64,000 nt of DNA from Cytophagaceae bacterium (GCA_027491195.1 JAIXWQ010000009.1:248001-312000); one strand, 5' to 3'; shown: positions 9,701 through 18,592, numbered from the stretch's first letter. Program-made: numbers and translations. The notes: a model not told the origin generated them from the letters alone.

Positions 9701-10202
9701 CGAGTGGATAATCACCTGCGATGTTGATGTTCATGATCGGGAACTCCGAGAAGTTCACCTCAGCTACCGATGGCTCACGCGTTAAGTCTTTGGGCAAATC
9801 GGCGATCGCCTTGTCTACTGCATCCTGTGTTCGCTGCTTTGCGATGGGGACGGTGACGTCGGTGTTGAATTCAACGATGATCACAGAAACGTCTTGCAAT
9901 GCGTTTGATTTTACGCGCTTAACACCTGTGATGGATTTGATTTGCTTTTCGATCGGTTTGTTGATCGTGTTCTCGATATCCGAAGGAGTTGTTCCGGCAT
10001 AGACTGTCTGGATGACCATTTGGGGCACCACGATGTCTGGGAATTGTTCCTTAGGTAAGCTCGAATAGATTCCCATCCCCGCCACAAAAATGATGAAGGT
10101 GAAGATGTAAACCGTCGTGCGGTTTTGGGCTAACCAGCCCACCATGTTATAAATCAAGCCTTTGCCTTCTGGCAACTGCTCATTTTTGATATTTTTTTCC
10201 AT
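6774..10202 (-). CDS. RND-family efflux permease (AcrB/MdtB-like inner-membrane pump)
   Basis: An 1142-residue proton-driven exporter of the hydrophobe/amphiphile RND type. After a cytoplasmic N-terminus it has one membrane segment near 26-46, a large periplasmic porter domain, a block of six helices, a second periplasmic domain and a final helix block. The TM4 motif GLGIVVDDAIVVIEN carries the paired aspartates used in proton relay. An extra hydrophobic insertion with a charged linker lies between the two halves, making it longer than E. coli AcrB (about 1050). It is the last gene of tetR-tolC-MFP-RND and starts 7 bases after the MFP stop. The substrate cannot be read from the sequence. Confidence 0.92.
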   Translation of the reverse strand: MEKNIKNEQLPEGKGLIYNMVGWLAQNRTTVYIFTFIIFVAGMGIYSSLPKEQFPDIVVPQMVIQTVYAGTTPSDIENTINKPIEKQIKSITGVKRVKSNALQDVSVIIVEFNTDVTVPIAKQRTQDAVDKAIADLPKDLTREPSVAEVNFSEFPIMNINIAGDYPLDKLKKYAEDLQDEIEGMPEINRVDIIGALKREIQINLDLYKMQSYGLTFYDIQSAVQGENVNISGGDLAVDGVRRSLRVTGEFKAVDQIANLMIGSSTGARVRLKDVAEVVDSYEEKQDFARLNNKSVITLNVIKRGGANLIEAADRIEKTIEEYKENRFPEGLTVTTTADQSERTRGDLADLINTVILGFIFVVVVLMFFMGVRDAVFVGLSVPLSALLTFLFMPSLDFSLNTIVLFGFLLGLGIVVDDAIVVIENAHRLFNNFKKLTITESVKLAASEVFIPVLSGTLTTISPFLPLLFWPGIVGEFMKYLPITLIITLFASLFVAYVMNPVFAITFMKRHDEEVNDVKSPKFSDIRRTVFILLSLAVFGYVMGFGLGHFGFGNFFILCIILYVFNHFVITPKWIVPFQEVTLPNFKTNYRKLISWVLMGRRPIYATISAFVLLIVTIALLGVVKPKVVFFPSGDPDYIYIYAKNPIGTDATVTDSVSKVIEKRVFTFLNKEGYSKIVNSVISNVGKNAGDPMQPDRGATPHKSKVTIAFEKLQLREGIKTGEVLSKIQADFAKNPLAGVEIAIERENNGPPTGKPISIEIAGDDFVVLQDLEKKVRAAVIKSGIQGIQELKSDLVTNKPEIIIDVNREKASREGISSAQVAMAVRTGLFGSEISKFRDAKDEYPIQLRLKGDSRNQIEKLLQMNVTYRDMNMGGALRQVPLNSIADIRYATSFSQINRKNQERVITLGSDVVQGYNANEIVGELTTLFEEIDVPQGYNIRMGGEQEDQKESGAFLGVAFLAALVLIYLILATQFNSAVKPMIIFATILLSLIGVLLGFMAFGMTFSVIMSGVGIIALAGIVVKNGILLIEFIEELRFKRGYDLKEAIIEGGGIRLTPVLLTASAAVLGLIPLALGLSIDFVTLFTELNPHIFIGSESAVFWGILAWTIIFGLTFSTILTLVIVPCMYYISERIKQKWFTKAV

Positions 10203-10209
10203 TTTCTAC

Positions 10210-11319
10210 TTAGAATGAGATGGCTGTACCATCTACTAAATCTTGAAATCCTTGTGTAATAAGTGCTTCGCCTGCTTTCAGACCATCTGTAATCTCTGCT
10301 TGACCATTGTACGTTAAACCTATTGTGATCACGCGAGCACGAGCTACTTTCTTGCCATTTTCTTCCACGGCTACGTACACTAGATTTCCTTTTTCAGTCT
10401 TTTGGATGATGTTTTCGCTGATGACAATCGCGTTTTTCTTCGACGTATCGTTGATGTTAATCACCGCTAATAAGTTCGGCTTTAATTCGCCACCTGCGTT
10501 CGGGATGCGTGCTTCGATGTCGAATGTACGCGTTAATGGGTTCACCATTTTAGATACTAACGAGATACGTGCCTTTAATTCCTTGTTTAAATCTGGGAAT
10601 TTGATGGTGATTTCGTCGCCTTGCTTTACGGTTCCTACATAAGAATCAGCGATTTTAGCTGCGATTTTTAAGTTACCTAAGTTCACGATTTGAACGATAG
10701 GCACACCTGGAGCACCCATTTCACCTGCTTTTTGGCGAACTAATTCGATCGTACCTGAGATCGGAGCAGTTACGCGAGAAAGGCCTAATTGCGCTTTCAC
10801 GGTTACGATTCTTTTCTCCAAAGACTCCATGTTCGACTTCGCGCTCAAATACTGCACTTCCGTTCCGATTTGCTGATCCCAAAGCGCTTTTTGCTTCGTG
10901 TAAATCGTCTTCGCTAACGATAATTGCTGGCGAATCTCTTCTAGTGACTCTTTTAAGATGTTATTGTCCAAAGTCGCGATCAATTGTCCTTTCGAAACGG
11001 TTTGACCCGCCACAACTGGCAAGCTTAAGATCACACCACCTGTTTGTGGGCTCACTAAAACCGTATTTTCTGCTACGACATTCCCTTGCGCCTCTACGAA
11101 GTGCTGGAAGTTTTGTGGCGCTAATGGGCTCACGCTAACTGCGATAACTTTCGCCGCAGCTTTGTCTGTAGGCTTGCCTACTTCTTTTTCAAGCGCTTCA
11201 ATTTTCGCTTGAATTTCCTTAGCCTGACTCTTCAAGTCAGCTAATTCTTGTTTTTTGTCCTTCGATCCGCATGCTGCGAATAAAATGATTCCACTTAGGA
11301 GGATGGCTAATTTTTTCAT
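10210..11319 (-). CDS. Efflux RND periplasmic adaptor (membrane fusion lipoprotein)
   Basis: A 369-residue HlyD/AcrA-type adaptor linking the inner-membrane pump to the TolC-like channel. The N-terminus MKKLAILLSGIILFAAC is a lipoprotein signal with C17 as the lipidated residue. A coiled-coil stretch follows at about 23-48, then the biotinyl-lipoyl half-motif around VAGQTVSKGQLIATLDNN, a helical hairpin, the second lipoyl half (VTAPISGTIELVRQKAGE) and a beta-barrel domain. It is third in the operon, 7 bases after tolC and before the RND gene. Confidence 0.92.
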   Translation of the reverse strand: MKKLAILLSGIILFAACGSKDKKQELADLKSQAKEIQAKIEALEKEVGKPTDKAAAKVIAVSVSPLAPQNFQHFVEAQGNVVAENTVLVSPQTGGVILSLPVVAGQTVSKGQLIATLDNNILKESLEEIRQQLSLAKTIYTKQKALWDQQIGTEVQYLSAKSNMESLEKRIVTVKAQLGLSRVTAPISGTIELVRQKAGEMGAPGVPIVQIVNLGNLKIAAKIADSYVGTVKQGDEITIKFPDLNKELKARISLVSKMVNPLTRTFDIEARIPNAGGELKPNLLAVININDTSKKNAIVISENIIQKTEKGNLVYVAVEENGKKVARARVITIGLTYNGQAEITDGLKAGEALITQGFQDLVDGTAISF

Positions 11320-11326
11320 GTTTCTA

Positions 11327-12670
11327 TTAGTCTATGTATAGTGTACCGTTTGCTTTTTCTACTTCTACTTTGGCAATCAACGCATTGTATAATGCGGTAA
11401 AATAATTCGCTTGTGATTCTTTAATCGATGATTCTGCGTTCAAAACCTCTAGGTTAGAACCTACACCTTGTTGGTATTTCACACGTGTCACGCGCGAGAT
11501 CTCATTCGCTAAATCCAAGTTCGCTTTTTGTTCTTTCATAGATTCCAAAGCGTTTTTCATCGTAATGCTCGCCTGAGAACGTTGCAAATCGATGGACGAC
11601 TTTAACAAACCATAGGACTGGCGCACCTTTTGTAAGTTATTAGCTGATTGAACCGCCTTGTATTTCTTAGAGAATCCGTCGAAAATAGGAATCTGTAGCG
11701 CCACAGTCACTGCGGCATTATCGAACCAAGGTTTAGAAACTAAATCGCCGAAGGCATTCGCTCCCGCGTTATAACCGTAGTTCGCGTTCAAGACTAAACG
11801 AGGTAAGTATCCTGCTTTAATGCTCTTCAAATCAAGTTCAGCCAGGTTTTCCTGCGTTTGTAAGATGGAATACTCAATGCGATTTGCATAGCTAAATTCG
11901 CTCGCTGTGTTCGTATTAAAAGTCGCCAATTCGATTTTCTCTAAGCTTTCAGTTACTTTGAATGGCTCTTCTATTGGATAGCCCATTTGGAACTTCAATA
12001 AAGAATAGCTCAATTCTTGTAGGCGATTCACGTTGTCTAATTCCGTACGCAAGTTATTTGCTTGCACATCTAAACGCTGCACGTCGATCTTCTCTACGAA
12101 ACCTTGCTTATTTAATTCGCGAGTTTCTTTTAATAAGGTGTCTAGGCGAGCCAAATTCAAGCTTAATAAGCCCATGCGCTTCTCGTTCACTAGAATGCCG
12201 TAATAAGCCTTTGTCACATTCTCTGCTACTTGTTGCTTTGATTGTGTTACTGACTTCACCGCTAAATCCTTGTAAACCGAAGTTGCTTTCAAGCCTAATA
12301 AATACGAACCGTCAAAAACGAGTTGACTTAGACCCACACTGGCAAAGCCTGAATTGTCCACGCCGAATTTCGCTGCGATTAATTCCCCCTCAGCTGCGGC
12401 TGGATTGAAAATTTTAGCAGGAATGAAGGCACGTTGCAAGACGATGTTGTTTGTTAAAGCAAGTGAACCATTGACTTGCGGCAAGCCCATCGCTTTGATC
12501 TCGTTGATCTTCGCACTTGCGTTCTGCAAGTCGATTTGGCTATTTTTAACCTGCACTTGGTGCGTGATGGCATAATCCACGGCCTGCTTCAAGCTGAAGC
12601 TCTGCGCGTTTGATGCCAGGGAGGTCAGTAAAAATAGACCGGCACAAATTTTTCTTAGGCGGATCATCAT
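11327..12670 (-). CDS. TolC-family outer-membrane efflux protein
   Basis: A 447-residue outer-membrane factor. The signal peptide MMIRLRKICAGLFLLTSLASNA precedes two TolC-type repeats of long alpha-helices and short strands, with heptad-rich stretches such as NASAKINEIKAMGLPQVNGS and the second-repeat counterpart ENLAELDLKSIKAGYLPRL. It forms the exit duct of the tripartite pump. The start ATG overlaps the tetR stop (ATGA), which couples translation of the regulator and the channel. Confidence 0.9.
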   Translation of the reverse strand: MMIRLRKICAGLFLLTSLASNAQSFSLKQAVDYAITHQVQVKNSQIDLQNASAKINEIKAMGLPQVNGSLALTNNIVLQRAFIPAKIFNPAAAEGELIAAKFGVDNSGFASVGLSQLVFDGSYLLGLKATSVYKDLAVKSVTQSKQQVAENVTKAYYGILVNEKRMGLLSLNLARLDTLLKETRELNKQGFVEKIDVQRLDVQANNLRTELDNVNRLQELSYSLLKFQMGYPIEEPFKVTESLEKIELATFNTNTASEFSYANRIEYSILQTQENLAELDLKSIKAGYLPRLVLNANYGYNAGANAFGDLVSKPWFDNAAVTVALQIPIFDGFSKKYKAVQSANNLQKVRQSYGLLKSSIDLQRSQASITMKNALESMKEQKANLDLANEISRVTRVKYQQGVGSNLEVLNAESSIKESQANYFTALYNALIAKVEVEKANGTLYID

Positions 12671-13269
12671 TTTAAATTGTTTTGGTAAGATGTATAAAGT
12701 GTTAAACCTTTTTCGGTCAAAATCCCGCGCATGAAAACATCCATCAGGACCATTTGAGTTTCGAAAAGGGGTAATTTATTATTTGGAAAGAAGTCTGGGT
12801 TGAAGGCTAAGTTCACTTCAGCCATACGCAAACGCGCAAGCAATTCGAAGTCGATATCACTTCTGAAATAGCCAAATTGGGCGCCCTTTTTAAAGTCTGC
12901 GATTAGATTGCTGTGAATGTATTTTTCGCCGTGATTGGTAAAAAGTTCGAAAGCCGCTGGAAAGTATTTTTGAATTTCGAAAAGTAAGCGAGGATTCATT
13001 TGAGTTAAAAGATCCTTCGTCATTTCGAAGGACTTAAACATCTTTTCAATCACGTTCGAATACAGCCGATCGAGCTCTTCCCATTTCGCCACATCCAGTT
13101 CAATAAAGTTTTTCACGACTTCATAAACCATCGAATCCTTATCCGGAAAATGTTGATAAATCGTTTTTTTAGAAATGCCTAAATCGCTCGAAATTGCATC
13201 CATCGTCACGGTCTTGACACCGTAGCGAAAGAATAATTCAGTTCCTTTTTCTAGAATACGCGATTTCAT
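12667..13269 (-). CDS. TetR-family transcriptional regulator of the efflux operon
   Basis: A 200-residue regulator. Residues 1-48 are a TetR helix-turn-helix (ILEKGTELFFRYGV, then MDAISSDLGISKKTIYQHFPDKDSM). The C-terminal ligand domain is variable, as is normal. It is the first gene of the efflux operon, so the simplest model is an autorepressor released by a pump substrate. Its own promoter and a dyad between promoter and ATG are visible just upstream (13274-13328), supporting autoregulation. Not tested; inference from arrangement. Confidence 0.88.
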   Translation of the reverse strand: MKSRILEKGTELFFRYGVKTVTMDAISSDLGISKKTIYQHFPDKDSMVYEVVKNFIELDVAKWEELDRLYSNVIEKMFKSFEMTKDLLTQMNPRLLFEIQKYFPAAFELFTNHGEKYIHSNLIADFKKGAQFGYFRSDIDFELLARLRMAEVNLAFNPDFFPNNKLPLFETQMVLMDVFMRGILTEKGLTLYTSYQNNLK

Positions 13270-13273
13270 TTGC

Positions 13274-13328
13274 TAATCCCTTTGATTAATCGGGAAGCAA
13301 AACTATGGAAACTTTTAGAGACTACAAA
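13274..13328 (-). promoter_or_regulatory. Promoter and candidate TetR operator of the efflux operon
   Basis: Read leftward there is TTTG at 13328-13325, exactly 19 bases, then TAGTTTTG at 13305-13298, a perfect Bacteroidota TTTG-N19-TAnnTTTG promoter. Between the -7 box and the tetR ATG lies the dyad TAATC-N5-GATTA (13274-13288), partly overlapping a self-complementary GATTAATC. Its place over the transcription start suits repression by the TetR protein. Confidence 0.65.
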
Positions 13329-13371
13329 GTTTTCTTGTATTATTTTAAGATTATGACTCGGTTAATTTTGA

Positions 13372-13881
13372 TTAACGGCCAAAATCATCTTGCAAACGGA
13401 CGATATCCGATTCATCCGATGGATGCTCCACATCCGTATGCTGCCAAATCTCCGTCACCACACCCCAGCTGTCTAATCCAACTAAACGGTGGCGCATGCC
13501 TGTAGGCAACGTAATTAAATCACCTTCTTGGTAAATTCCAGGAGCGGATTGCTCATCCGTTTCGGAGATAACGACCCCTACTGGACCTGCATTGACCGTC
13601 CAAACCTCCGCTCGGCGGAAATGGTATTGCCAAGATAAACGCTTATTAGGAGCGACTACTAAGAACTTAGGGCTTAGCTTTTGGGTGATCTGAATGGAAT
13701 CAAGGGTAAGCTGTGGAAAGAATTGTGCTGCGAACTTCGCTGCTTGGTTTTCATCTAACACAAAGAATCCTCCCCATGGGCGGCTGTGGTCTTTGTCAAT
13801 AATCGTATAACCTTGAGAGATGATGTAAGCTTCGACTTGCGCGAAGACTTCTGAAGCAGGGGTAGTGGAGCTAAAATTCAT
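13372..13881 (-). CDS. Cupin-domain sugar-phosphate isomerase-like protein
   Basis: A 169-residue single-domain cupin. RPWGGFFVLDE (39-49) and LSWQYHFRRAEVWTV are the signatures of the mannose-6-phosphate isomerase type II cupin branch, and the end HPSDESDIVRLQDDFGR is characteristic of the same branch. Databases often label such proteins phosphoheptose isomerase, but the cupin fold argues against a GmhA-type enzyme. Metal-binding residues H and E lie in the QYHFRRAEVW block. It may act on a hexose phosphate in nucleotide-sugar supply; the exact substrate is unknown. It follows the Gfo/Idh gene on the same strand but a terminator separates them. Confidence 0.7.
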   Translation of the reverse strand: MNFSSTTPASEVFAQVEAYIISQGYTIIDKDHSRPWGGFFVLDENQAAKFAAQFFPQLTLDSIQITQKLSPKFLVVAPNKRLSWQYHFRRAEVWTVNAGPVGVVISETDEQSAPGIYQEGDLITLPTGMRHRLVGLDSWGVVTEIWQHTDVEHPSDESDIVRLQDDFGR

Positions 13882-13892
13882 AGCACAAAAAT

Positions 13893-13924
13893 AAAAAAAA
13901 GACGGGAGAGCTTCCCGTCTTTTC
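13893..13924. terminator. Rho-independent terminator after the Gfo/Idh gene
   Basis: GACGGGA and TCCCGTC pair around a short loop at 13901-13919. Read leftward the hairpin is followed by eight T, so it ends the 13948-15381 gene. The other strand has four T. Confidence 0.8.
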
Positions 13925-13947
13925 TAATCTAATTATCGAATGGTCAA

Positions 13948-15381
13948 TTATAGCGTCCAGCCGTTGCGGTATTCGCGACGTACGAATTGGTTCGCTGCAT
14001 CGAAGTTTGTGATGCGCATGTTTTTCGCATCCCACTCCAGTTTTTGACGACCGGTGAACTTCGCGTTACGGCCTTCGCCCTCGCGTAACATGTACGAGCG
14101 AATCGCTAGGTTACCCATTAAAACAGATTCCGTAAATGGTGCTGCATATTCGAATGGAGAACTTACTTCCATATTGCCAAAACCAGCCTTACAAGCCTCT
14201 ACCCATTGAGTATTATGACCGCCGTCTCCACCTTTCACACGCGGAATACTTGCTTTCGGAAGTTCAGACTCATCTACACGAGCTCCGTTTCTGTATACTT
14301 TTGGATTCATACCATAGGTACCGCAAGTCATGATTCCTTTCGATCCGATTAAGATGACACCATTTGATCCATCTGCATCTCCGATGACATCGGTCGATGG
14401 GATACCTTCTGGATGTGGGGCACGAAGGCCACCATCAAACCAGGTTAATTTCACTGGGGAATTATTCTTTTTCGAAGGCCCGTAGTGTAAAGTGACCATC
14501 GAGCTAGGAGGACATCCTTGTGGAATGTATTCTGGCGTCCAATCTTGTAAGAAGACAGAACCTACCGAACATTCTACGTCGATCGCATCACGGATACCTA
14601 ATACCTTGAATGGAGGATCTAATAAGTGACATCCCATATCACCTAATGCACCTGTACCATAATCCCACCAGCCTCTCCACTTAAATGGAAGGAAAGCCGG
14701 ATTGTATTCTCTGTATTTTGCAGGTCCTAACCATAGATCCCAATCCACTTCAGATGGACTAGGTGATCCAGCAGATGGATACGCAATTCCTTGTGGCCAA
14801 ACCGGACGGTTCGTCCATACATACACTTCTTTTACTTTACCTATCGCACCACCATCGAACCATTCGACCATTTTACGAACGCCATCGCCAGAAGATCCTT
14901 GGTTACCCATTTGGGTTACCACTTTCATCTCTGCTGCTTTTTCGCCTAAAAGACGCGCCTCGTAGATGTCGTGCGTTAAAGGTTTTTGTACATATACGTG
15001 CTTCTTGCGACGCATTGCCTCCATCGCAATCGTTGCGTGGGTATGATCTGGCGTAGAAACGATGACCGCATCTACATTGCTACCCTCTTTATCTAAGGCA
15101 GCACGGAAATCACGGTAGTAATTTGCTTTCGGGAGGTCGCCTTTGATTCGAGCGATTTGGCGATCATCTACATCGACGATAGCGACGATGTTTTCAGCTC
15201 CCTTATTATAAGAACTCATGATATCGCTGTAGCCTTTTCCGCCACCACCGACACCCATAATGTTTAATTTATCTGAAGGAGCAATGTACCCTTTGCCTAA
15301 GACGTGGCGAGGGACAATGTAGAAACTAGCTGCGGCTAATCCAGCTTTACGCAGGAAGTCCCGTCTTGAATTGTTACTCAT
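13948..15381 (-). CDS. Gfo/Idh/MocA-family oxidoreductase with Tat signal
   Basis: A 477-residue NAD(P)-dependent sugar oxidoreductase-type protein. The N-terminus SRRDFLRKAGLAAASF is a twin-arginine export signal with R6 and R7, so the protein is folded with cofactor before export to the periplasm. The Rossmann motif GVGGGGKG follows, then VDVDDRQ, the VSTPDHTHATIAMEAMRRKKHVYVQKP family block with the EKP/QKP lysine, and a GFO C-terminal domain with GDMGCHLLDP. Exported members of this family are often linked to 3-keto-glycoside metabolism, and a DUF1080 protein of that pathway lies far away at 62.3 kb. The substrate is not assigned. Confidence 0.88.
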   Translation of the reverse strand: MSNNSRRDFLRKAGLAAASFYIVPRHVLGKGYIAPSDKLNIMGVGGGGKGYSDIMSSYNKGAENIVAIVDVDDRQIARIKGDLPKANYYRDFRAALDKEGSNVDAVIVSTPDHTHATIAMEAMRRKKHVYVQKPLTHDIYEARLLGEKAAEMKVVTQMGNQGSSGDGVRKMVEWFDGGAIGKVKEVYVWTNRPVWPQGIAYPSAGSPSPSEVDWDLWLGPAKYREYNPAFLPFKWRGWWDYGTGALGDMGCHLLDPPFKVLGIRDAIDVECSVGSVFLQDWTPEYIPQGCPPSSMVTLHYGPSKKNNSPVKLTWFDGGLRAPHPEGIPSTDVIGDADGSNGVILIGSKGIMTCGTYGMNPKVYRNGARVDESELPKASIPRVKGGDGGHNTQWVEACKAGFGNMEVSSPFEYAAPFTESVLMGNLAIRSYMLREGEGRNAKFTGRQKLEWDAKNMRITNFDAANQFVRREYRNGWTL

Positions 15382-15436
15382 GGTTGATAGGTTTTAATGA
15401 TGGGGTGTAAGTTTGGAAAAAAAATCAAGAAAACAA

Positions 15437-15466
15437 AAAAAGGGGTCAGCTTTCGCTAACCCCTTT
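15437..15466 (-). terminator. Terminator of rpsA
   Basis: AGGGGTTAGC and GCTGACCCCT pair with one mismatch around GAAA, followed leftward by a run of seven T. It sits 24 bases past the rpsA stop. Confidence 0.8.
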
Positions 15467-15489
15467 CATGATAGAACAGATAAACGCTC

Positions 15490-17331
15490 TTATTCAGCTT
15501 TTTTAGATTTCTTCTCTAATTTTTTAATCGCTTGTTCTCTCTCAGCGCCTTCCATTTGCTCTTTTAAAGCAGATAAAGCACCGATATCGCCCATAGTCGA
15601 TTTCTCAGCTGTAGTAGTCGCTGGTTTGTCAGCAGACTTAGTTGCTTTTTTCTTCTCTGGTTTCGCCGCAGCAGCATCAGCCGCTACTTCTTCAGCCGTA
15701 GCTGCAGTGAAGGTACGTGTGTGAGATAAGATGATCTTACGCTCTTCTTTGTGGAACTCAGTTACCACGAAGTCTAACGCCTCACCAGCTTCCGCTGCTG
15801 ACTCATCTGCCTTAGTTAATTGCTTCAAAGGAGCTAAACCTTCGATACCGTAAGGCAATTCTAATACACCGAACTTCTCATTCTTAGAAATGATCGTTGC
15901 TTTGTGCGTAGAACCTAAAGTGAACACACTCTCAAAAGTATCCCAAGGGTTTTCCTCTAATTGCTTGTGTCCTAAAGCTAAACGACGGTTATCCGCGTCT
16001 AATTCGATTACAACAACATCTAAAGAATCACCTACTTTAACGAATTCAGATGGGTGCTTGATTTTCTTTGTCCAAGACAAGTCAGAAACGTGAACTAAAC
16101 CGTCGATTCCTTCTTCTAACTCAAGGAATAAACCGAAGTTAGTTAAGTTACGAACAGTTCCCTTGTGCTTCGTACCGATTGCATATTTCGCTAATAAATC
16201 AGTTTTAGTCCAAGGATCTTCTGTTAATTGCTTGATACCTAATGACATCTTGCGCTCAGCACGATCTAATGTTAACACTACTGCTTCCATTTCGTCGCCT
16301 ACTTTCAAGAAATCTTGTGGGTTACGTAAGTGTTGAGACCATGACATCTCAGACACGTGGATTAAACCTTCAACGCCTGGCAATACTTCTAAGAAAGCAC
16401 CGTAATCAGCTACGTTAACGATTTTACCTTTTACTTTCGAACCTACTTCAGTTCCAGCAGCTAAAGCTTCCCAAGGGTGAGCTTGTAATTGCTTCATACC
16501 TAAAGAGATACGTTTTTTGTTTTCGTCGAAGTCTAATACCACCACTTGGATTTTTTGATCCAATTTCAATACCTCTTGTGGGTGGTTGATACGACCCCAT
16601 GAGATATCTGTGATGTGAAGTAAACCATCTACACCACCTAAATCGATGAACACACCGAAATTAGTCATGTTTTTGATCACACCTTCTAGTACTTGACCTT
16701 TATCTAAGTTCGTTAAGATCGTTTGACGTTGAGCCTCAAGATCTTTCTCGATTAATACTTTGTGAGATACAACTACGTTGTCATTTGTGTGGTTGATTTT
16801 AACCACCTTAACCTCCATGTTTTTACCTACGAAAATATCGAAGTCACGGATAGGCTTCACATCAATTTGAGAACCAGGTAAGAATGCCTCGATTCCAAAG
16901 ATATCTACGATTAAACCACCTTTTGTACGGCGCTTAACGAAACCATTGATGATGGTATCTTCTTCTAATGCTTTCTCGATGTTAGTCCATGCACCCATCA
17001 CCTTAGCTAACTTACGTGACAACGTTAATTGTCCGTTTGCGTCTTCTTGGTTCTCGATGTATACTTCCACTTCGTCACCAGCTTTCAAATCCGGCATATC
17101 GCGGAATTCTGAAGCAGATACTAAACCATCAGATTTGAATCCAATGTTAATGATTACTTCACGGTCAGTCTTGCTTACCACAATACCTTTCACTACTTCT
17201 TTCTCAGTGACCGAGTTCAAGGTTGCTTCGATAGCAGCCTCCATTTTTTCTTTTTGCTCCGTAGTATAGTTACCACCGAATCCTTTTCCTTCAACTAAAT
17301 CCCAGTCGAAATCTTTTGGTTGTTTTGACAT
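15490..17331 (-). CDS. rpsA: 30S ribosomal protein S1
   Basis: A 613-residue protein with six S1 RNA-binding domains. Domains 3 to 5 are the clearest, each ending in an (H/D)(I/V)(T/S)(D/E)(I/M/L)SW block. The last 80 residues are a lysine- and alanine-rich low-complexity tail (AAAAKPEKKKATKSADK) typical of Bacteroidota S1. It binds mRNA to the small subunit. A perfect -7 box TAGCTTTG lies about 90 bases upstream of the start, leaving a leader long enough for autogenous control, though no specific structure is convincing there. The gene stands alone. Confidence 0.95.
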   Translation of the reverse strand: MSKQPKDFDWDLVEGKGFGGNYTTEQKEKMEAAIEATLNSVTEKEVVKGIVVSKTDREVIINIGFKSDGLVSASEFRDMPDLKAGDEVEVYIENQEDANGQLTLSRKLAKVMGAWTNIEKALEEDTIINGFVKRRTKGGLIVDIFGIEAFLPGSQIDVKPIRDFDIFVGKNMEVKVVKINHTNDNVVVSHKVLIEKDLEAQRQTILTNLDKGQVLEGVIKNMTNFGVFIDLGGVDGLLHITDISWGRINHPQEVLKLDQKIQVVVLDFDENKKRISLGMKQLQAHPWEALAAGTEVGSKVKGKIVNVADYGAFLEVLPGVEGLIHVSEMSWSQHLRNPQDFLKVGDEMEAVVLTLDRAERKMSLGIKQLTEDPWTKTDLLAKYAIGTKHKGTVRNLTNFGLFLELEEGIDGLVHVSDLSWTKKIKHPSEFVKVGDSLDVVVIELDADNRRLALGHKQLEENPWDTFESVFTLGSTHKATIISKNEKFGVLELPYGIEGLAPLKQLTKADESAAEAGEALDFVVTEFHKEERKIILSHTRTFTAATAEEVAADAAAAKPEKKKATKSADKPATTTAEKSTMGDIGALSALKEQMEGAEREQAIKKLEKKSKKAE

Positions 17332-17419
17332 ATTTTTTGCCCGTTTGGCTTTTTGCCTACATCAACAAGCTGGGCTAACTTGCTGAAATTAAGTTTGAAA
17401 CAATTTTTAAATTGGGGTG

Positions 17420-17427
17420 CAAAGCTA
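17420..17427 (-). promoter_or_regulatory. -7 box of rpsA
   Basis: Read leftward the sequence is TAGCTTTG, a perfect match to TAnnTTTG. A clear -33 element is not seen at the expected spacing. Confidence 0.5.
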
Positions 17428-17488
17428 CGAAGAATAATTTTATTTTCCATCTTTTGTGGTAAATTGAACTCACAAACCTCTTTAATCG

Positions 17489-18592
17489 ATGAAATATTGC
17501 TTTTTAGCCCTGTTTTTCTTGTCCCAAAACCTATTAGCCATGCATAATCCCGGAAAACCTTTCGGCCAAACGCCTGCGGGCGAGTCAGTTACACTTTTTA
17601 CTTTGAAGAATGCCAAAGGAATGGAAGTTCGCATCATGAACTACGGCGGCATCATCCAAAAAATCCTAACGCCTGATCGCACGGGGAAATTAGAGGATGT
17701 CGTGTTAGGTTTTGAAACACTAGATGAATATATCAAGGACACGCCCTATTTCGGAGCGATCGTCGGACGTTTTGGAAACCGCATCGCAGCTGGGAAATTT
17801 ACACTAGACGGAAAGGAATATACCTTAGCTGCCCAAAACAACGGCCAACACCTTCACGGTGGTTTGGTGGGTTTTGATAAGAAAGTGTGGCAGGTACTGG
17901 AGGCGTCGGATCGCAGTTTATCATTAAGTTACATTTCTAAAGACCTGGAAGAAGGTTTCCCAGGCAACCTAAGCGTTAAGTTGACCTATACCTTATCGGA
18001 GGAAAATGAATTAGGGATCTCTTACGAGGCAACGACTGATAAAGCGACGGTTTTAAACTTGAGCAATCACTCGTATTTTAACTTGAGCGGAAATGCGAAG
18101 CGCGATATTTTAGCGCATGAGGTGCAGATCGATGCGTCACGTTTAGTGGCGGTGAATAAGGTATTGATTCCGACCGGGGTGCTAGCGCCTGTCGCAGGAA
18201 CGCCCTTTGATTTCACGAAGTCGCATGTGGTGGGTGATCGCATTAACGATACTTCATCGGAGCAGATTGTGCTAGGTGGGGGATATGACCATTGCTGGGC
18301 TTTGGACAAGCCTTTCGGGTCGTATGCGAAAATCGCAACTGTCGTGGAACCCGTTTCAGGACGCAAGATGGTGGTTTCGACAGATCAGCCGGGGGTGCAG
18401 TTTTACACGGGGAATTTCCTCGATGGGCACTTGACAGGAAAATACGGGGTAGCGTATGGGAAGCGTTTTGGGCTATGTTTGGAGACGGAGCATTTTCCGG
18501 ATTCGCCTAATCAGTCAGCATTCCCTTCGACGGTTTTACGTCCAGGAGACACCTATAAAACGAAGACTGCGTATCAATTTAGCATAAACTAG
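17489..18592 (+). CDS. galM: Galactose mutarotase (aldose 1-epimerase), exported
   Basis: A 367-residue enzyme interconverting alpha and beta anomers of galactose or glucose. Residues 1-17 are a short signal peptide, so it probably acts in the periplasm on incoming sugar. The mutarotase core is complete: NYGGIIQKI (51-59), GRFGNRI (93-99), catalytic H194 in NLSNHSYFNLSG, GGGYDHCW (263-270), and catalytic E332 in GLCLETEHFPDSPN. Its last four bases overlap the convergent mazG gene. Confidence 0.92.
   Translation: MKYCFLALFFLSQNLLAMHNPGKPFGQTPAGESVTLFTLKNAKGMEVRIMNYGGIIQKILTPDRTGKLEDVVLGFETLDEYIKDTPYFGAIVGRFGNRIAAGKFTLDGKEYTLAAQNNGQHLHGGLVGFDKKVWQVLEASDRSLSLSYISKDLEEGFPGNLSVKLTYTLSEENELGISYEATTDKATVLNLSNHSYFNLSGNAKRDILAHEVQIDASRLVAVNKVLIPTGVLAPVAGTPFDFTKSHVVGDRINDTSSEQIVLGGGYDHCWALDKPFGSYAKIATVVEPVSGRKMVVSTDQPGVQFYTGNFLDGHLTGKYGVAYGKRFGLCLETEHFPDSPNQSAFPSTVLRPGDTYKTKTAYQFSIN

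Noticed and set aside
13305-13505. Plus-strand open frame overlapping the tetR promoter and cupin end
   Set aside because: It is opposite real genes, lacks any recognisable domain and overlaps a clear promoter.
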